Shown: one piece after another, positions 34,850-45,903 of the stretch | Layout of the letters: the number at the start of each line of letters is the position of its first letter | How positions within the stretch are numbered: the stretch's first letter is position 1 | NCBI GenBank assembly: GCA_038373885.1 | Contig: JAWZYV010000740.1 | Span: 62,001 to 126,000 of the forward strand | DNA from: Cheiracanthium punctorium | Taxonomy: Eukaryota; Arthropoda; Arachnida; Araneae; Cheiracanthiidae | Direction: 5' to 3' | Length of the DNA: 64,000 bases | Notes under the pieces: model-generated | What the model was told of the DNA's origin: nothing | The model's database searches: none | Seen by the model: only the letters and a program-made list of their open reading frames with translations | Position numbers and translations under genes: made by a program

Positions 34850-36070
34850 TATCACAAACGCAAGTAGCTTTTCCAACCTATAACCTGATCCATTAGAAAC
34901 CCCAGTGTTTGTGGGCGTACCATCACATCCAAGAGCTTTGATAGTTGTCACATCAATGCAGTTACATTCCATGTGTTTCATTATTGATGATACAATGTCT
35001 TTCCCAGAACCACTGTCTGCAGTTACATGACCAAGATATATTGAACCTGGTTCTTCAACCTAAGATATGTGTTCTTCTTGTATAGTTTTCCGGGCAGATT
35101 TACCACGTACATTTTCTTTGACTATAGTTTCATCTTTCCGGCCATCAAAATAGAGAGAAATTATTTCTGAGGTGCGAGTTGCAATACTTTCACAGTACTT
35201 TACTCTTTCACGAAAAACTTTCGATTTATCAATTACCGCCGAATGATTTTCTGGTGTCACAACTTTTAAATCCTGTAAAAGAGACCTTGCTAGTTGCGGT
35301 CCCACTCTATTGGAAATTGCTCTGCGATCACATGCTCTGGAAAATGATGGTAGATCTAGTGGAAGGACTTGATTTACTGAAATGCTAGAATTTTCCTTTT
35401 TATTTTCAGGTATTTTATTTTTTATAGCTAAAACACTTTCATCACTTGAATCCTGTTGAAAGGAATCGCTGTCAGTGTCCCTAACAATGCCTTCATGTCG
35501 TAAAGTAGGGATATTTGTTGGTTGGAGACTTCAGTTTAACTCGAATTGTATGGACTTTTCCTTTCTTTTAGCACGTTTCTCGATTTTTTTTACTCTCTAC
35601 TGTGTCAATTCCTCCTATAACCGTAAGCCTCAGGTTTCGTTGGTCATTTCAAGAACTTGTGTTACAGTTGTGGAACCTTCCTTTGCATTGGACACAAACA
35701 TTTCACTAAATCTTTACATTTGCATGAACAAATATCAAAAAGATTATTTACAATGTCAGATTTTGAACTTTTCAACGGACGTTTTAAAGCTCTTGGCATT
35801 TTTTGCGTTACACCCTGATGACTTTTTCATCTTTTCAGATCTCTCGTGTAGTTTTAAAATCATAAAAACAATGTTGCTTACAGATGAAACCGGAATAGAA
35901 GTCTTCTTCCATATTTCTTCTAGCTTATGGGCCACTCGCATTGCAACTACCTTTTTCTTTGGTTGATGACATCCTTCAGACTTCAACTGATTTCTTACCC
36001 ATTCAAAATAACATGGTACATCAATTTTAGTAGGTAAAACATTGCTATTACTTATTTCTAGAGGTTGGCC
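34850..36070 (-). pseudogene. Broken DDE-type transposase ('DGRKD' family)
   Basis: Reading down the minus strand: IDVPCYFEWVRNQLKSEGCH, then ...KKTSIPVSSVSNIVFMI...; a cysteine block (FDICSCKCKDLVKCLC near 35735-35690) followed by RKVP; then 35305-35060 with SLYFDGRKDETIVKENV...GKSARKTIQEEHIS; then after a stop EEPGSIYLGHVTADSGSGKD, KALGCDGTPTNTGVSNGS and FVICCLQ. This order matches a transposase family I recall as abundant in spiders, aphids and Hydra, where the D of DGRKD is a candidate first catalytic Asp and GCDGT.TNTG the second. Several stops and frameshifts (e.g. around 35640, 35520, 35059) and loss of the C-terminal part show a dead copy. The plus-strand 163-residue frame at 35475-35966 is its shadow. 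Confidence 0.7.
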
Positions 36071-36476
36071 GATACTTTAATCGTCAGTAGTTTTCCTTTT
36101 GATAAGAATGAATTTTTCTACTCATGATGGTAAAACAACAAAACCAAATTGAACTCAATCACAAATCAAAACCATAAATGCTCACTAAATGGACGCTTCG
36201 TACATAAAAAACCACTAAAAAACTGAAAAAGAAAGGAAGGGTGGACGAGGGAGAATGATGTGATGTGTGATGGTCTTGCACTTCCCTTATCTCCAAAGTC
36301 ATGGGGAGCTAGTTTTATCACCTTGAAATCTGAGCCCCGTATTCGCCTACAAAAATATTTTTGCTATTTTGGAATGCTGTACTACAGTATCTGTATTATA
36401 AATACAATGATTGAAAATTTGAAAGATTCTTCAACATTTCTTAAACGGCTAGTTGACAAAAAATTGGAGATTTTCA

Positions 36477-36791
36477 TTACAATTCCGGGAGATCTAAATG
36501 TTCAATTTCAGTCGCAATGCATTTTTGGTACAGCTTTAGTATTGGTCCTTTGGCGCGCTTTATTTTTGGCGACTTTTTTTTTGTGTGATAAAGGATGCCA
36601 ATATGATAACCCTGCCGTCGGATGCTCTGGACCGGTACCCCTAACCTCGGGCGAAAAGTGGATTCTTCAGTGACGTCACGGATGCGCTCGTTTACTTGCG
36701 GCGAATCGCGACCGTTTGTTCCCTTCATGAACTTTTGGAACCCCGTGTATTTCTTAGCACGGGAGGTTCGTTCGAATGGTTGATCCGTCAT
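36477..36791 (-). other. Unassigned 104-codon open frame in the composite element
   Basis: ATG at 36791 begins MTDQPFERTSRAKKYTGFQK and the frame runs to 36477. The DNA is locally GC- and CpG-richer, contains TGACGTCA (36672-36679), and a TATAAATAAAA stretch lies ~20 bases upstream on the minus strand. It is Arg/Lys-rich without recognised domains, and its 3' end runs into the terminal-repeat motif copy (36482-36500), so it may be transposon-derived or chance. Confidence 0.2.
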
Positions 36792-37418
36792 GTGCTTTAT
36801 GGTTTTATTTATATGGCTTTATTGTACATTAAATTTTATTATTATTTAATTATTTTTGAAATTTAAAATGGCTGTTCAGGTTCATACTGACAGTTTATAT
36901 ACAGTTTTGTATGAATAAACATTATTTTGATAGTATGTTTCAGATTAATATTTGCGTTCTCGATTGTTTATTTGTTAAGGGTAGAAGCAACAAATAATTA
37001 CGTTATTAATATTTTATACAGTGAAATAATTTTAGATATTTTGATTTTATTATCTCCATATTGCAATAATTTGGAGATTTTAATCAAGGTATGTGATAAG
37101 CAGTTTGTTTTTATTTGTTATGTTTACCTTCGTTTATTTGTTAAGTGTAGGAGCAACAAATAATTTCGTTATTAATATAATTTTTGATTTTGTTATTTCA
37201 ATATTGAAACAATTTAGCGATTTTAATTAAGGTATGAGATAAGCATTGTTTATTATGATTTAAACTAGCTCTTTACTTTTGCTTACGTAATCTTTTGTTA
37301 GAATGCTAAAATTATTTTAGTTTTTTGTCACTTATTTCCTATTTTTAGGAGGTATTGTCTTTAGAATATTATTTGTTTGCATTGTTTAATTTCATGTAAT
37401 AAAAAGAGAAGGGGGGGT

Positions 37419-37443
37419 TGAGGGGGGGCACAGCCCCCCCTCA
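37419..37443. repeat. G/C hairpin
   Basis: TGAGGGGGGG and CCCCCCCTCA are exact inverses around CACAG. Surrounded by AT-rich DNA. A second perfect hairpin, TTGGCGACAA/TTGTCGCCAA with a 4-nt loop, lies at about 37657-37680. Confidence 0.75.
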
Positions 37444-37925
37444 CATAAAAAGAAAAGTAATTAAATTTTATTAAGCCGGATCTATATGTACATGTAAACT
37501 TGTTATCTGTTTAATTTTTTTTTTTTATATAAAAATATTTAAAAGCCATTAGAATAAATCATAACAAAATTAACGGCGACGATCAATTATCTCGGAACCA
37601 GCGCCATCCGATCCGCCATATTGTTTACAATTGGCATCGGCAAGGCAAACTTGGGTTGGCGACAAGATTTTGTCGCCAAATCAAAAAATCGCCAAAAAGG
37701 ACCTATACTAAAGCTGTTCCGCATTTTTTTATTGATAGATTCCATCTGAAATTACCCATTTTTTCTGTTGAATATTTAATTTTGATTTATACATACTTTA
37801 TAAAAAAATGTTTAAAAATATCGTTTTGACTAAAAAACTGACAACTTCAATGTCATTCCGGGAGACCCAAATATTTTTCGATTAACAAAAAAAAATATTT
37901 TGTGATACACTCTAATGTACACGCA

Positions 37926-39339
37926 TGCATAAATAGGTATATTGTGCTGCAGACAATTTTTTGTATTTCTGCAGCTCGTCGCACAGAAAGCATGACGAAA
38001 TTCTACCACTGACATTACTAATACATTAGTTTAAAAATCCAAACATGCACTACAAGACGGGCTGAATAGATTGTGGGCTGATGGTACTGTCGGCCTGAAT
38101 AGTCACTTCTAATTACATGAAGAAGCATATGCTCTTGGTCGTTGATTCTGGGGGTTGAAATGGTTACAGAATGGTGCTTTGAATTTTTTTGTTTCATTTT
38201 AAGTTGTACCCAACAGTATCTTTATTTTTAATTCCACTCATTGACAAATGGTACATTATGCATGGTACATGGTACATTATGCAAATGATGTAGACTACAT
38301 TTTGCTTGTAAAACAAACATAAATGGTCTACTATGCAAGAATCACCAATTTTTTCATTAACATTATTTTTAAAAAACTTTAGTTTTCCATTTTTAAGCCT
38401 ATGAATTTCAATAACAACATTACTGAGGAAGTAATAACCATATAAAATATATGATAGTGGAGTATGTCAGAATCCATGTAGTCGTCCTGAAATTTTTTAT
38501 CATCACGACAACTTTTTATTAGAAATCTATAACCGGACTTTTAAGCGAAGAAAAAAAATGTCGGGTTTACCCAATAAAAAAGCCAAACCTCAATTATTAA
38601 TGACAATTGTTTTATATATTGCACAGAAAATACTAGTTAATTTACAGATTCGATACAAAACGTTCATCACGTTTACTTGTGAATAAAACAAAAAATACAG
38701 GTTGATTCGACATAAATTTCTGCCGTAGGTCATAGTTTGAAATAATAGGGCGCTGAATGTAACAGATCGAACTTAGAACTACTATCTACCAATTGCGATA
38801 AAAATAGAAAATTCATTTCTAACAAATTTCCTTTTTCTTTGAAAAAATAGAAAACTAATAATCATTTTGGTAACAAAGAAACGTGTAAAAAGGAATATTT
38901 TGTATCAAAATAATAATTCGATATTTTTTTTAATACATGAATCACTCTTTGGGGCAAAGTATCAAATTATTCAATGAAAATATAATATATTATGTAATTA
39001 ACTTGTTGTATAATAATGTAAGTTAGCATTGTTGGCACCATGAAAGCAGATAACCTAAGGACTTTTAATTTTGTTAATCAGAATCTACATGACGAAAATG
39101 GCGAAACGCGCCCTCGTAGAATGATGCTAAGAAAGAAATTACCTTCTCTAATTTTTAATTAGAATTTTACTCCGTCAGAATTCAATAGCTCGTGAAGATA
39201 ACGCTGGAATGAGTATCAATAAAAAATTTCTTCAATACATATTTATGTATTATTAAAATTATTAATAGTACTAACAAAAGTCTTTCATCACACACCATAA
39301 CATAAGTAGCTGTAGTAGTAGTAATAGTGTTTATTCTTG
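37926..39339. other. AT-rich spacer
   Basis: It contains a copy of the short sequence family also near 39845, 40170 and 40700 (TGGTACTGTCGGCCTGAATA at about 38080) and a GGTACATTATGCA direct repeat at 38250-38285. No gene seen. Confidence 0.4.
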
Positions 39340-39500
39340 GGGCATGTTCGATAATTCACCGGTCATGCACCAGTGCATGATCAGAGCGTTCGAAAAGGCA
39401 GAGCCCAAGCGAGTTGGGTTTTTTGAGGTTATAACCGCTTGACGACCATGACATCACTTAGACCGATCAATAACTCACTGGTGAATTATCGAACAAGCCC
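39340..39500. mobile_element. Harbinger-like MITE, short copy
   Basis: GGGCATGTTCGATAATTCAC at the left and GTGAATTATCGAACAAGCCC at the right. Same family as 43344-43701 but shorter and less CpG-rich. Flanking trinucleotides TTG/CTG agree at two of three. Confidence 0.7.
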
Positions 39501-40154
39501 CTGGAACATGCTTTGGAGGAATGAAGAGAGATGGAGAGGGCGCGAAGCGGAAATGGTGTAGTTACAATTATAAATATTTTTTTAATATTTGGACTGGCCG
39601 AGAGTTGCTATCAAAATACTAACTTGTTCCAATCTTATCCCATAAAGCGATAGGAAACGATATTTTTTCTTTAATGTTTTTTTAACAGAAAATAAAACAT
39701 CCTTTTGTATTATTTGTACAAAATGAAAATATGATATCTTGTGTATAGCAAATGGTTGCACCAAGAGACCTTCTATAAAATTCTTGGAATAACTTTTCAT
39801 CGATAAATTAGCACATACAATATACAGTGTTACAGGGGAACCATTGCTGGGGGACCGATGGTGGAATTACCCTACACACTATTCGGACCGTTATTTCTTT
39901 TTTCTAATCGCAGTATTTTTTGTAAAAGACAAAAAACTAAAAGCATGATTCAGAGAACATCTTTTTATCATAAATCCAACAAGGCTGAAACGTTACCAAT
40001 ACCAAACAAGATAAAGGCAAAAATTTTAACTGGTTTTAAAAGCTAAAATGATTTTTTAAAAGCGATGTTTCACACGAAATGTGCTTTCTTTTAGGTCTAA
40101 GTATACATACAATTTTAAATGCATCATTAGTACTACATTAAAATTATTGGTTTA

Positions 40155-40303
40155 AAAATTTAAATATACACTATAAAACGGGCCGGAAAGCTTGTGGTCT
40201 AATGGCACCATCGATCCTAATAGCAACTCCGGTTATAGGGGAGCATCCAAAATTTTTTGCTACTCGCTGTTTGGCCCGCTCTTGTAGTGTATATTTAAAT
40301 TTT
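40155..40303. mobile_element. Foldback MITE abutting a piggyBac-like MITE
   Basis: AAAATTTAAATATACACTA opens the left arm and the inverse closes the right; GGGCC follows in both. The inner text GTGGTCTAATGGCACCATCG is shared with 38080, 39860 (inverse) and 40720. Its right end touches the TTAA of 40306-40581. Confidence 0.65.
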
Positions 40304-40305
40304 AA

Positions 40306-40581
40306 CCCATTTATGCCTAGTGTCCCTTTTTTGGGACGGCATTTTCGCTATTAGTCGAAAACGTCATTTATTTTTCCTAGCCTTTATTCATGAGTATTGA
40401 GCCTCAACTCTACAAAATATTTTAACATGACCAAGTAGGATGTTGATATTTCGATTTTTATGCATAATGATTTTAAAAGAAATCATCCCTTGTTCAAGAA
40501 GTTGACATCAGAAATATATCTATTATTTCTATTATCAGTAAAAATCGAAGAAAGTCGCAAAAATATCCAGGCACAAATGGG
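40306..40581. mobile_element. piggyBac-like MITE, TSD TTAA
   Basis: CCCATTTATGCCTAGTG at the left and CAGGCACAAATGGG at the right are inverted and bounded by TTAA on both sides (40302-40305, 40582-40585). A piece of the inside recurs inverted at 43225-43327. Confidence 0.78.
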
Positions 40582-40589
40582 TTAATATT

Positions 40590-43224
40590 GTATTTATATT
40601 TGAGGCTAAAAGAAAGCGAATTTTATTAAAGATTTCTTAGGATCATTCTTTTTATTTTTTGTCTCTTATATGAAACATTTTAAATAGGAAAACGAAACAA
40701 CGGTCCGAAAGGTTTGTACGCTAATGGCACCGTCGGTCCGGATAGCAAGGGCCGTATTTCTTATGGAAACGGGTCCAGCTTATATAAGCTACTACACTTA
40801 CAGTTATAGAGGAGCAATAGGTAGAGGGAGCATCTTCCTAATGTATTTTCCGAAGAAAATTGAAGCTAAAGTATTGCTTTCCAAGGAGGAGTGCCGAACT
40901 GAAGCGTGACGCATCACAAAATCAAAACGCCGAAATTAAGAGCCCACCTGGTTTCCTGAGCGAAGGCGCGGATATTTTCTGGATTGTTTCTAACAATACA
41001 AAATTAATATTAACGGAGGAAAATACCTTTAAAATTTCTTTTATGTTGTTTGTATAAAATAAGTATAGTTTGCTGCAGTAGTAAGAAGTTTGTATAGTTT
41101 GTAGTAGTAGTAATAAGTATAGTTTTGTTGTTGTATGCAAGTATGTTGTTTGAGTGTTATTATTTTCTTGACTTGTTTTTATCAATATAAAATTAATAAT
41201 AATAGCTTTTTAATTTTTTTTATAGCTTTTTAAATATTTTATCCATTTTTTAAAACTATTTTTCTTTTATTAAAAAATCTGGTGTCTTTTATTAAAAACT
41301 TCCGTGAGTGGCCCTTCTCTTATAATTGTGCGGTCCTACTCTAGTCCCACCGATTAGTGTTTTCGAAATACTATGCGTACACTTTCTCATTAAAAAAAAT
41401 GTTTCGGAGGATCTTTAAAAGAATCTTCAACCGATGATACTTTTACTAAATAATAACAATTAAAAAAAATATGGGCTTTTTCGTCACTGTGTGTGTGTAT
41501 GGGGGAGGGGCTCCCTTAAAAATCATACTCCTAAACTAGGGGGGAAATTGAAGCCTGCCCATTGCAGTGGAGACCTCTAAAATCTATTACACAGATGGTT
41601 TTTGTTAAAGCTTTGTTCTATAAAACTATATCCTTTGCCTCTCCTCCGTACGTGTAGTCTCGTTGCTAGTTTCTACCATTGAAAACATCCATTGCGGACA
41701 AAAAGTTATTCCTATCCCATATCTTGTCACCTCAACCATACATAGAAATGATATAATCATTTTTAAGATTGAATATGACTGAAAAAGCAAAGACTTTTTC
41801 CATACGCATAGTACGGGAGCTCACTACTAACTTTAGTTGCTGTCAAGCAGTATAAGCATAGAGGAAAGTGGAGAGCGCTTCTTCTAAGCTTCCAATACAA
41901 TGTATTCGTAACAAAATTGTATTCCTCCGCGAGAGGAAGATGGAACCATTGGAGACCAAAAAAAGCAGACGAACCCTATGTAGATACATTGATTACGGCG
42001 ATTGAATGACTATATTGAACTTTCTTCTTTACGAAAAACGATTGAGAAACGACAACGAAAGTAGAATTAAAAATAACGGAACTCAAAAGAACGTACAGCA
42101 TGCAACTGAACAATTTTCTTTTAAAGATAATATGTTTTTCACGTATATTTAATATCGCAGGTGTTAGTTTCGTTTTCGTATTTTCAATTCGGAGACGGAT
42201 TAATGATATTTTGTGGGCGTTGGCGGTTAGTTGAAATTTATATCATATTACAAATAATATTTCTTAACATTTGAATTACATTAGCTTTCAAATATAAACA
42301 AATAAAATATGCAATCGTTGCAAGACAATCAGTTGTTATATTGTATAATAATACAAATTAAAAAAAATAATTTAGGATACACATAGTTCTAAGTTAGCAA
42401 TTAAACCATAAACGGTACAGATAAATGTTCCTTTTCTTCATTACCTCGCAATTAACCAAAATTATTAATCAAAATACACGGATCAAAGCAATACAAACAG
42501 AAACTGAAAACACAATTAAACAAACCATACTTTATAAATAAATTTAAAAGGCCGATTTTCATTTTTCAACGTTTATAATACATTATGTAAGAATATCAAA
42601 GAATTTTACAACCGTTTATACAATCGAAATAATTTTTTTTGACATTCCAGATACATGAACATTACATCTGCCATACAGGTTCAACTGTAGTAGGTGAAAA
42701 AAAAATAAATGCTAGTCCTGATGAAAGTATATTAAAAATAATTATTTAACCTGTGAAAAGTGACACTAGGCTTCTTTACATCTGACGTATTAGTGCAATC
42801 AGTAACACAACAAGCTACCATCTCTATTTTAAAACAAAGTTTTGGTAAAACAAAGCTCTATCACCATACAATAACAAGGGCTTCCCGCTAATCTTCGCTA
42901 TGTGCGTCGGTTGCTCGCTCCACTTTCCTCTGTGAGTATAAGTGATGAATCGGGATTCATATTGGCCGTTCCGTGCCGCTCTTCTGTTTTTTCTGCTTTA
43001 AAACATTGGTTGTCCGCGAACGAGCTTGCGGTTGCGGAGCAGCTATAAATGTACCAAAGAAATCACGTCGTATGCGAGAGAAGTCTGCAAAACCTCTCCT
43101 TTCGCGGATTCATTCCGACGAAATCGGTCCTTAAAGTGAACGAATTTACTGGATTCAGTCCTTTTAGAACAAATCTGGACTTGGACCGATTTCGGAACGA
43201 ATTAAATTTTAATTATATTATAGT
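40590..43224. other. Mostly AT-rich; a CpG-richer patch at 42880-43200
   Basis: A copy of the short 'ACGGTCCGAAAGG / ATGGCACCGTCGGTCCGG' family is at 40700-40740, whose inverse occurs at 39838-39905. From about 42880 the sequence becomes CpG-richer (TCCGCGAACGAGCTTGCGG near 43012; CCTTTCGCGGATTCATTCCG) but no gene is recognised there. Confidence 0.4.
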
Positions 43225-43327
43225 AAAATTAGTAATAGATAAATTTCTGATGTCAACTTCTTGAACAAGAAATGATTTCTTTTAAGATCATTATGTATAA
43301 AAATTGAAATGTCAACATCCTACTAGG
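43225..43327 (-). mobile_element. Fragment of the same piggyBac-like MITE
   Basis: In reverse complement it matches 40420-40520: AGGATGTTGACATTTCAATT, ATGATCTTAAAAGAAATCAT, TTGTTCAAGAAGTTGACATC. It lies directly left of the Harbinger-like MITE that cut it. Confidence 0.65.
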
Positions 43328-43343
43328 ACGTATTGTTTACATG

Positions 43344-43701
43344 GGGCCCGTTCGAGAATTCACCGGTTGGTTATGCACCGGTGCTACCGGTTGCGGTCAT
43401 TCTTCGGTTAAGTGACGTCACGGTTGTCAACCGGTTTCGGTCATCCTCACCACATCGGATTCTAAGCCGAGAAAACAAAAATAAACGCTGGCAACACTAC
43501 GCTAATAACCGGAATAACCCACCTCGCTAGCAGGGTCATTCTGGTTGCGCTCTGGTCACGCTGAGCAGACAACCGCTACTTGACGGAAACGTTTTCGAAC
43601 GCGGTTACTTCTAGAGCTCCGCCCCATGCTCCGCCTTTTCGAACGCTCTGGTCGTGCACCGGTGTTACCGGTGCACGACCGGTGAATTCTCGAACGCGCC
43701 C
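43344..43701. mobile_element. Harbinger-like MITE, TSD ATG
   Basis: GGGCCCGTTCGAGAATTCAC at the left and GTGAATTCTCGAACGCGCCC at the right, with ATG on both sides (43341-43343, 43702-43704). A 3-bp TSD plus GGGCC ends fits PIF/Harbinger elements. Inner ACCGGT motifs recur at least seven times and the element is strikingly GC-rich for the window. Confidence 0.8.
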
Positions 43702-43762
43702 ATGGTATAACATTACCTGCTTGCTATGATATTTGATGTTCATTTTGCACCTTACGTTTGAA

Positions 43763-44635
43763 GCAGTGGCGGATCTAGGATTGGGTAAAGGGGGGGGGGG
43801 CTAACTTACTGGGTATTCAACAATTTGGGTACAGTTAACCATAGGCCCTACGAGAGGGGGCAGACGGGGCGCCGCCCCTGGGCCAGTGCGAGTTAGAGTG
43901 GGTCCGTGTTCAGCTAAAGTGCGTCCGTGAATTTTTCAGAATGTGTTACGAATTTCATTTACAGATCTGTAATTAAAATCTTTTTTTTAATAGACTCAAT
44001 TTTGGATACATAATTCTGGAATGATTTAGATGGCAGAAATGTTAATTCTACCATTTAAATATTATTATTTTTTCAACCCTGGAACATGAATTAAAAGTAC
44101 CATTACATATCAGAAAAACTTCTCTCCCACTCTCTTTCCTTTTAGCATTTTATATGAAAATCATTATAAAGAGCAGTTTTACAAAAAAAAAAAAATTCCT
44201 TCCTTCCCTCCCCTTTTTTCGAAACTTTTGTGCTTTACGAAAGGGGCCGGGAAGATTTTCGCCCCGCCTTATAAAATTTCTCTCGGAGGCCCTCTATCCA
44301 AGCTTGGCGACATTTGGCACGATTTTTTACATGTCGCCTGTATATTTTATGTTTCTGCCTATATATAATATTACATAATCGAATTTCGAGAAAGGTGTGC
44401 GAATTTCCGATAAAATAAAATGCTCGAACTTGCTGTGACTTACACTTCATAGGAAAAACAATGTCTGAAAAAATTAATTTAAATCACTAGGGGTCAAGGC
44501 CCCCAGACTCGCTACGCTCGCTTTTCGTATGAGGCATTTGGCCCCTAATAAGGCTTATTCGTAAAAAAGACATAATTCCAACAGACAAAACCCGAAGATT
44601 GGATCAGATAGATGTTACTGAGCTACACATTACTT
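43763..44635. other. Possible hAT end and unassigned repeat sequence
   Basis: GCAGTGGCGGATCTAGGATT at about 43763 is the common hAT terminal form, followed by a G-run and GGGGCGCCGCCCCTGGGCC (43866). No matching right end was found, so this is a truncated copy. The rest holds no recognised gene. Confidence 0.35.
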
Positions 44636-44893
44636 GGTTTTTGCATGTTCATTGGTACATAAAAATTTAAACTTCACACTACAGTAGACCCCCTCCCCCT
44701 CATAACACGGAAGATATTTTGCTATGGGAATCCGTGTTTAGCGTTAAAAAATAGCAAAATTTTTCAATTATTTGTTATTATAAGAAATATTTACAAAAAT
44801 GACTAAAGTGTTTGTATTCCATACATGTTATGTTAGCAACTGTGATATAGCATTTTGAAGTAACGTTTAACTATTTGTTTCTTTGATTTCAGA

Positions 44894-44922
44894 TTACTTA
44901 ACACAAAATTTGTGTTAAGTAA
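44894..44922. repeat. Perfect 14-bp palindrome with 1-nt centre
   Basis: TTACTTAACACAAA, one A, then its exact reverse complement. The architecture equals that of the palindrome at 2823-2871. Confidence 0.8.
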
Positions 44923-45253
44923 GTAAACCCATTCTATATTTCCAAATATGGAAATTCTTCAAAATAAAATACAATTATACTACGAAATTGATTTCAAAAT
45001 CAGTCGTTTGTCTCGATTTTGGCCAGCGGCAGTATTGCTCATGAGTGTTGCGAAAGTTTTAAAACATGTGTTGCTCTTAAGTTTATATTATGTTTATTTC
45101 CCTATTAGTAGAGTCTCTAAATCACACATAAAATTATTTTAATTTTGATGCATCCCATGGAAAAAAACAAAACAAAATACATATCGCCCACTTATCAATC
45201 TGGCCAGAAAACCTCTTAATAATTCACTTCAAACTTTATTCATAGCCGCACAA

Positions 45254-45327
45254 GGCTCTGGTGGCTGAATGGGTAACGCGCTCGGCTACTAATCGAAAGG
45301 TCCCGGGTTCTATTCTAGCCACGGACA
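45254..45327 (+). tRNA. tRNA-like sequence (SINE head or pseudo-tRNA)
   Basis: Box A-like GTGGCTGAATGGGTAACGC, then an anticodon arm GCTCGGCTACTAATCGAAAG (loop CTACTAA, stem four of five pairs) and a decayed B box GGTTCTATTCT. The acceptor and T stems do not pair properly, so it is unlikely to be functional. Possibly a SINE extending to about 45370. Confidence 0.45.
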
Positions 45328-45453
45328 CTCGATGGAAACAGATTAAAATAACTTAAAATTACAGCATAAAGGGGGGAAATGCGCGGAGAAATAAAGTATG
45401 TGAGGCGCGGGCGCCCCGTGTATTTAGAAAAAATTTTTTTTGGAAAATTTTTT

Positions 45454-45585
45454 AAGCTTGAAATGTCAAGCTTAATGCAAGCTGGGCAAGTATAAACTAG
45501 AACACTTGATTCAAGCTTGCATCAAGCTTACACGACTGGAATTTTCAAGCTTAATTCAAGCTTATTGACTTGATAAATCAAGCTT
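45454..45585. repeat. Cluster of seven CAAGCTT/AAGCTT motifs
   Basis: Seven AAGCTT hexamers occur in about 130 bases, mostly as TCAAGCTT followed by AA or GC, spaced roughly 15-25 bases. One expects about one per 2-4 kb. It looks like a short subterminal-motif array of a MITE. Confidence 0.75.
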
Positions 45586-45903
45586 GCTGCACTGTCTGGG
45601 TGCATGTTCATTGGTAAATAAAAATTTAAACTTCAGACTACAGTAGACCCCCCTCCCCCTCATAACACGGAAGATATTTTGTTATGGGAATCCGTGTTGT
45701 ACGGGTCCTGAGCTATACTCCACCTGGAGTGCGGACTCCACTTATAATCGCTGGAAAAATTATTTTCACTCCTCAGAAACACAATGATATTTAATGTTGC
45801 CATTCAAATTTATATTAATTAGGAGCTAAAGCGTAATAAAATGAGAACATCTGTTTCAGCTGTATTTTTAATAATGTTAAACCTATTGGACACCTTGTGA
45901 ATT

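Larger units (their letters stand above)
34201..37925. mobile_element. Second TIR element (composite), carrying a transposase relic
   Basis: The left end TACACTAGGGTGTATCAC and the right end in reverse complement TACATTAGAGTGTATCAC are followed on both sides by TCGAAAAATATTTRGGTCTC and CCGGAAT. Homology continues for about 180 bp with a 65-bp indel. A third copy of the CCGGGAGATCTAAAT motif region lies at 36445-36500 in the right-end orientation, and 36500-36660 is inverted relative to 37590-37720, so the right part is a composite of more than one end. It starts only ~50 bp after the 3.8-kb element. Confidence 0.65.
44636..45700 (+). repeat. ~100-bp direct repeat pair, 960 bp apart
   Basis: 44636-44742 and 45600-45700 share GCATGTTCATTGGTA, ATAAAAATTTAAACTTCA, CTACAGTAGACCCCC, CCCCTCATAACACGG and GGGAATCCGTGTT. 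The CAGTAGACCC end with TA in front resembles pogo/Tc1-type termini (inference). Between them lie a palindrome, a tRNA-like sequence and an AAGCTT cluster. Confidence 0.75.

Noticed and set aside
35475..35966. 163-residue plus-strand open frame
   Set aside because: It is antisense to the transposase relic, whose minus-strand peptide has recognisable family motifs.
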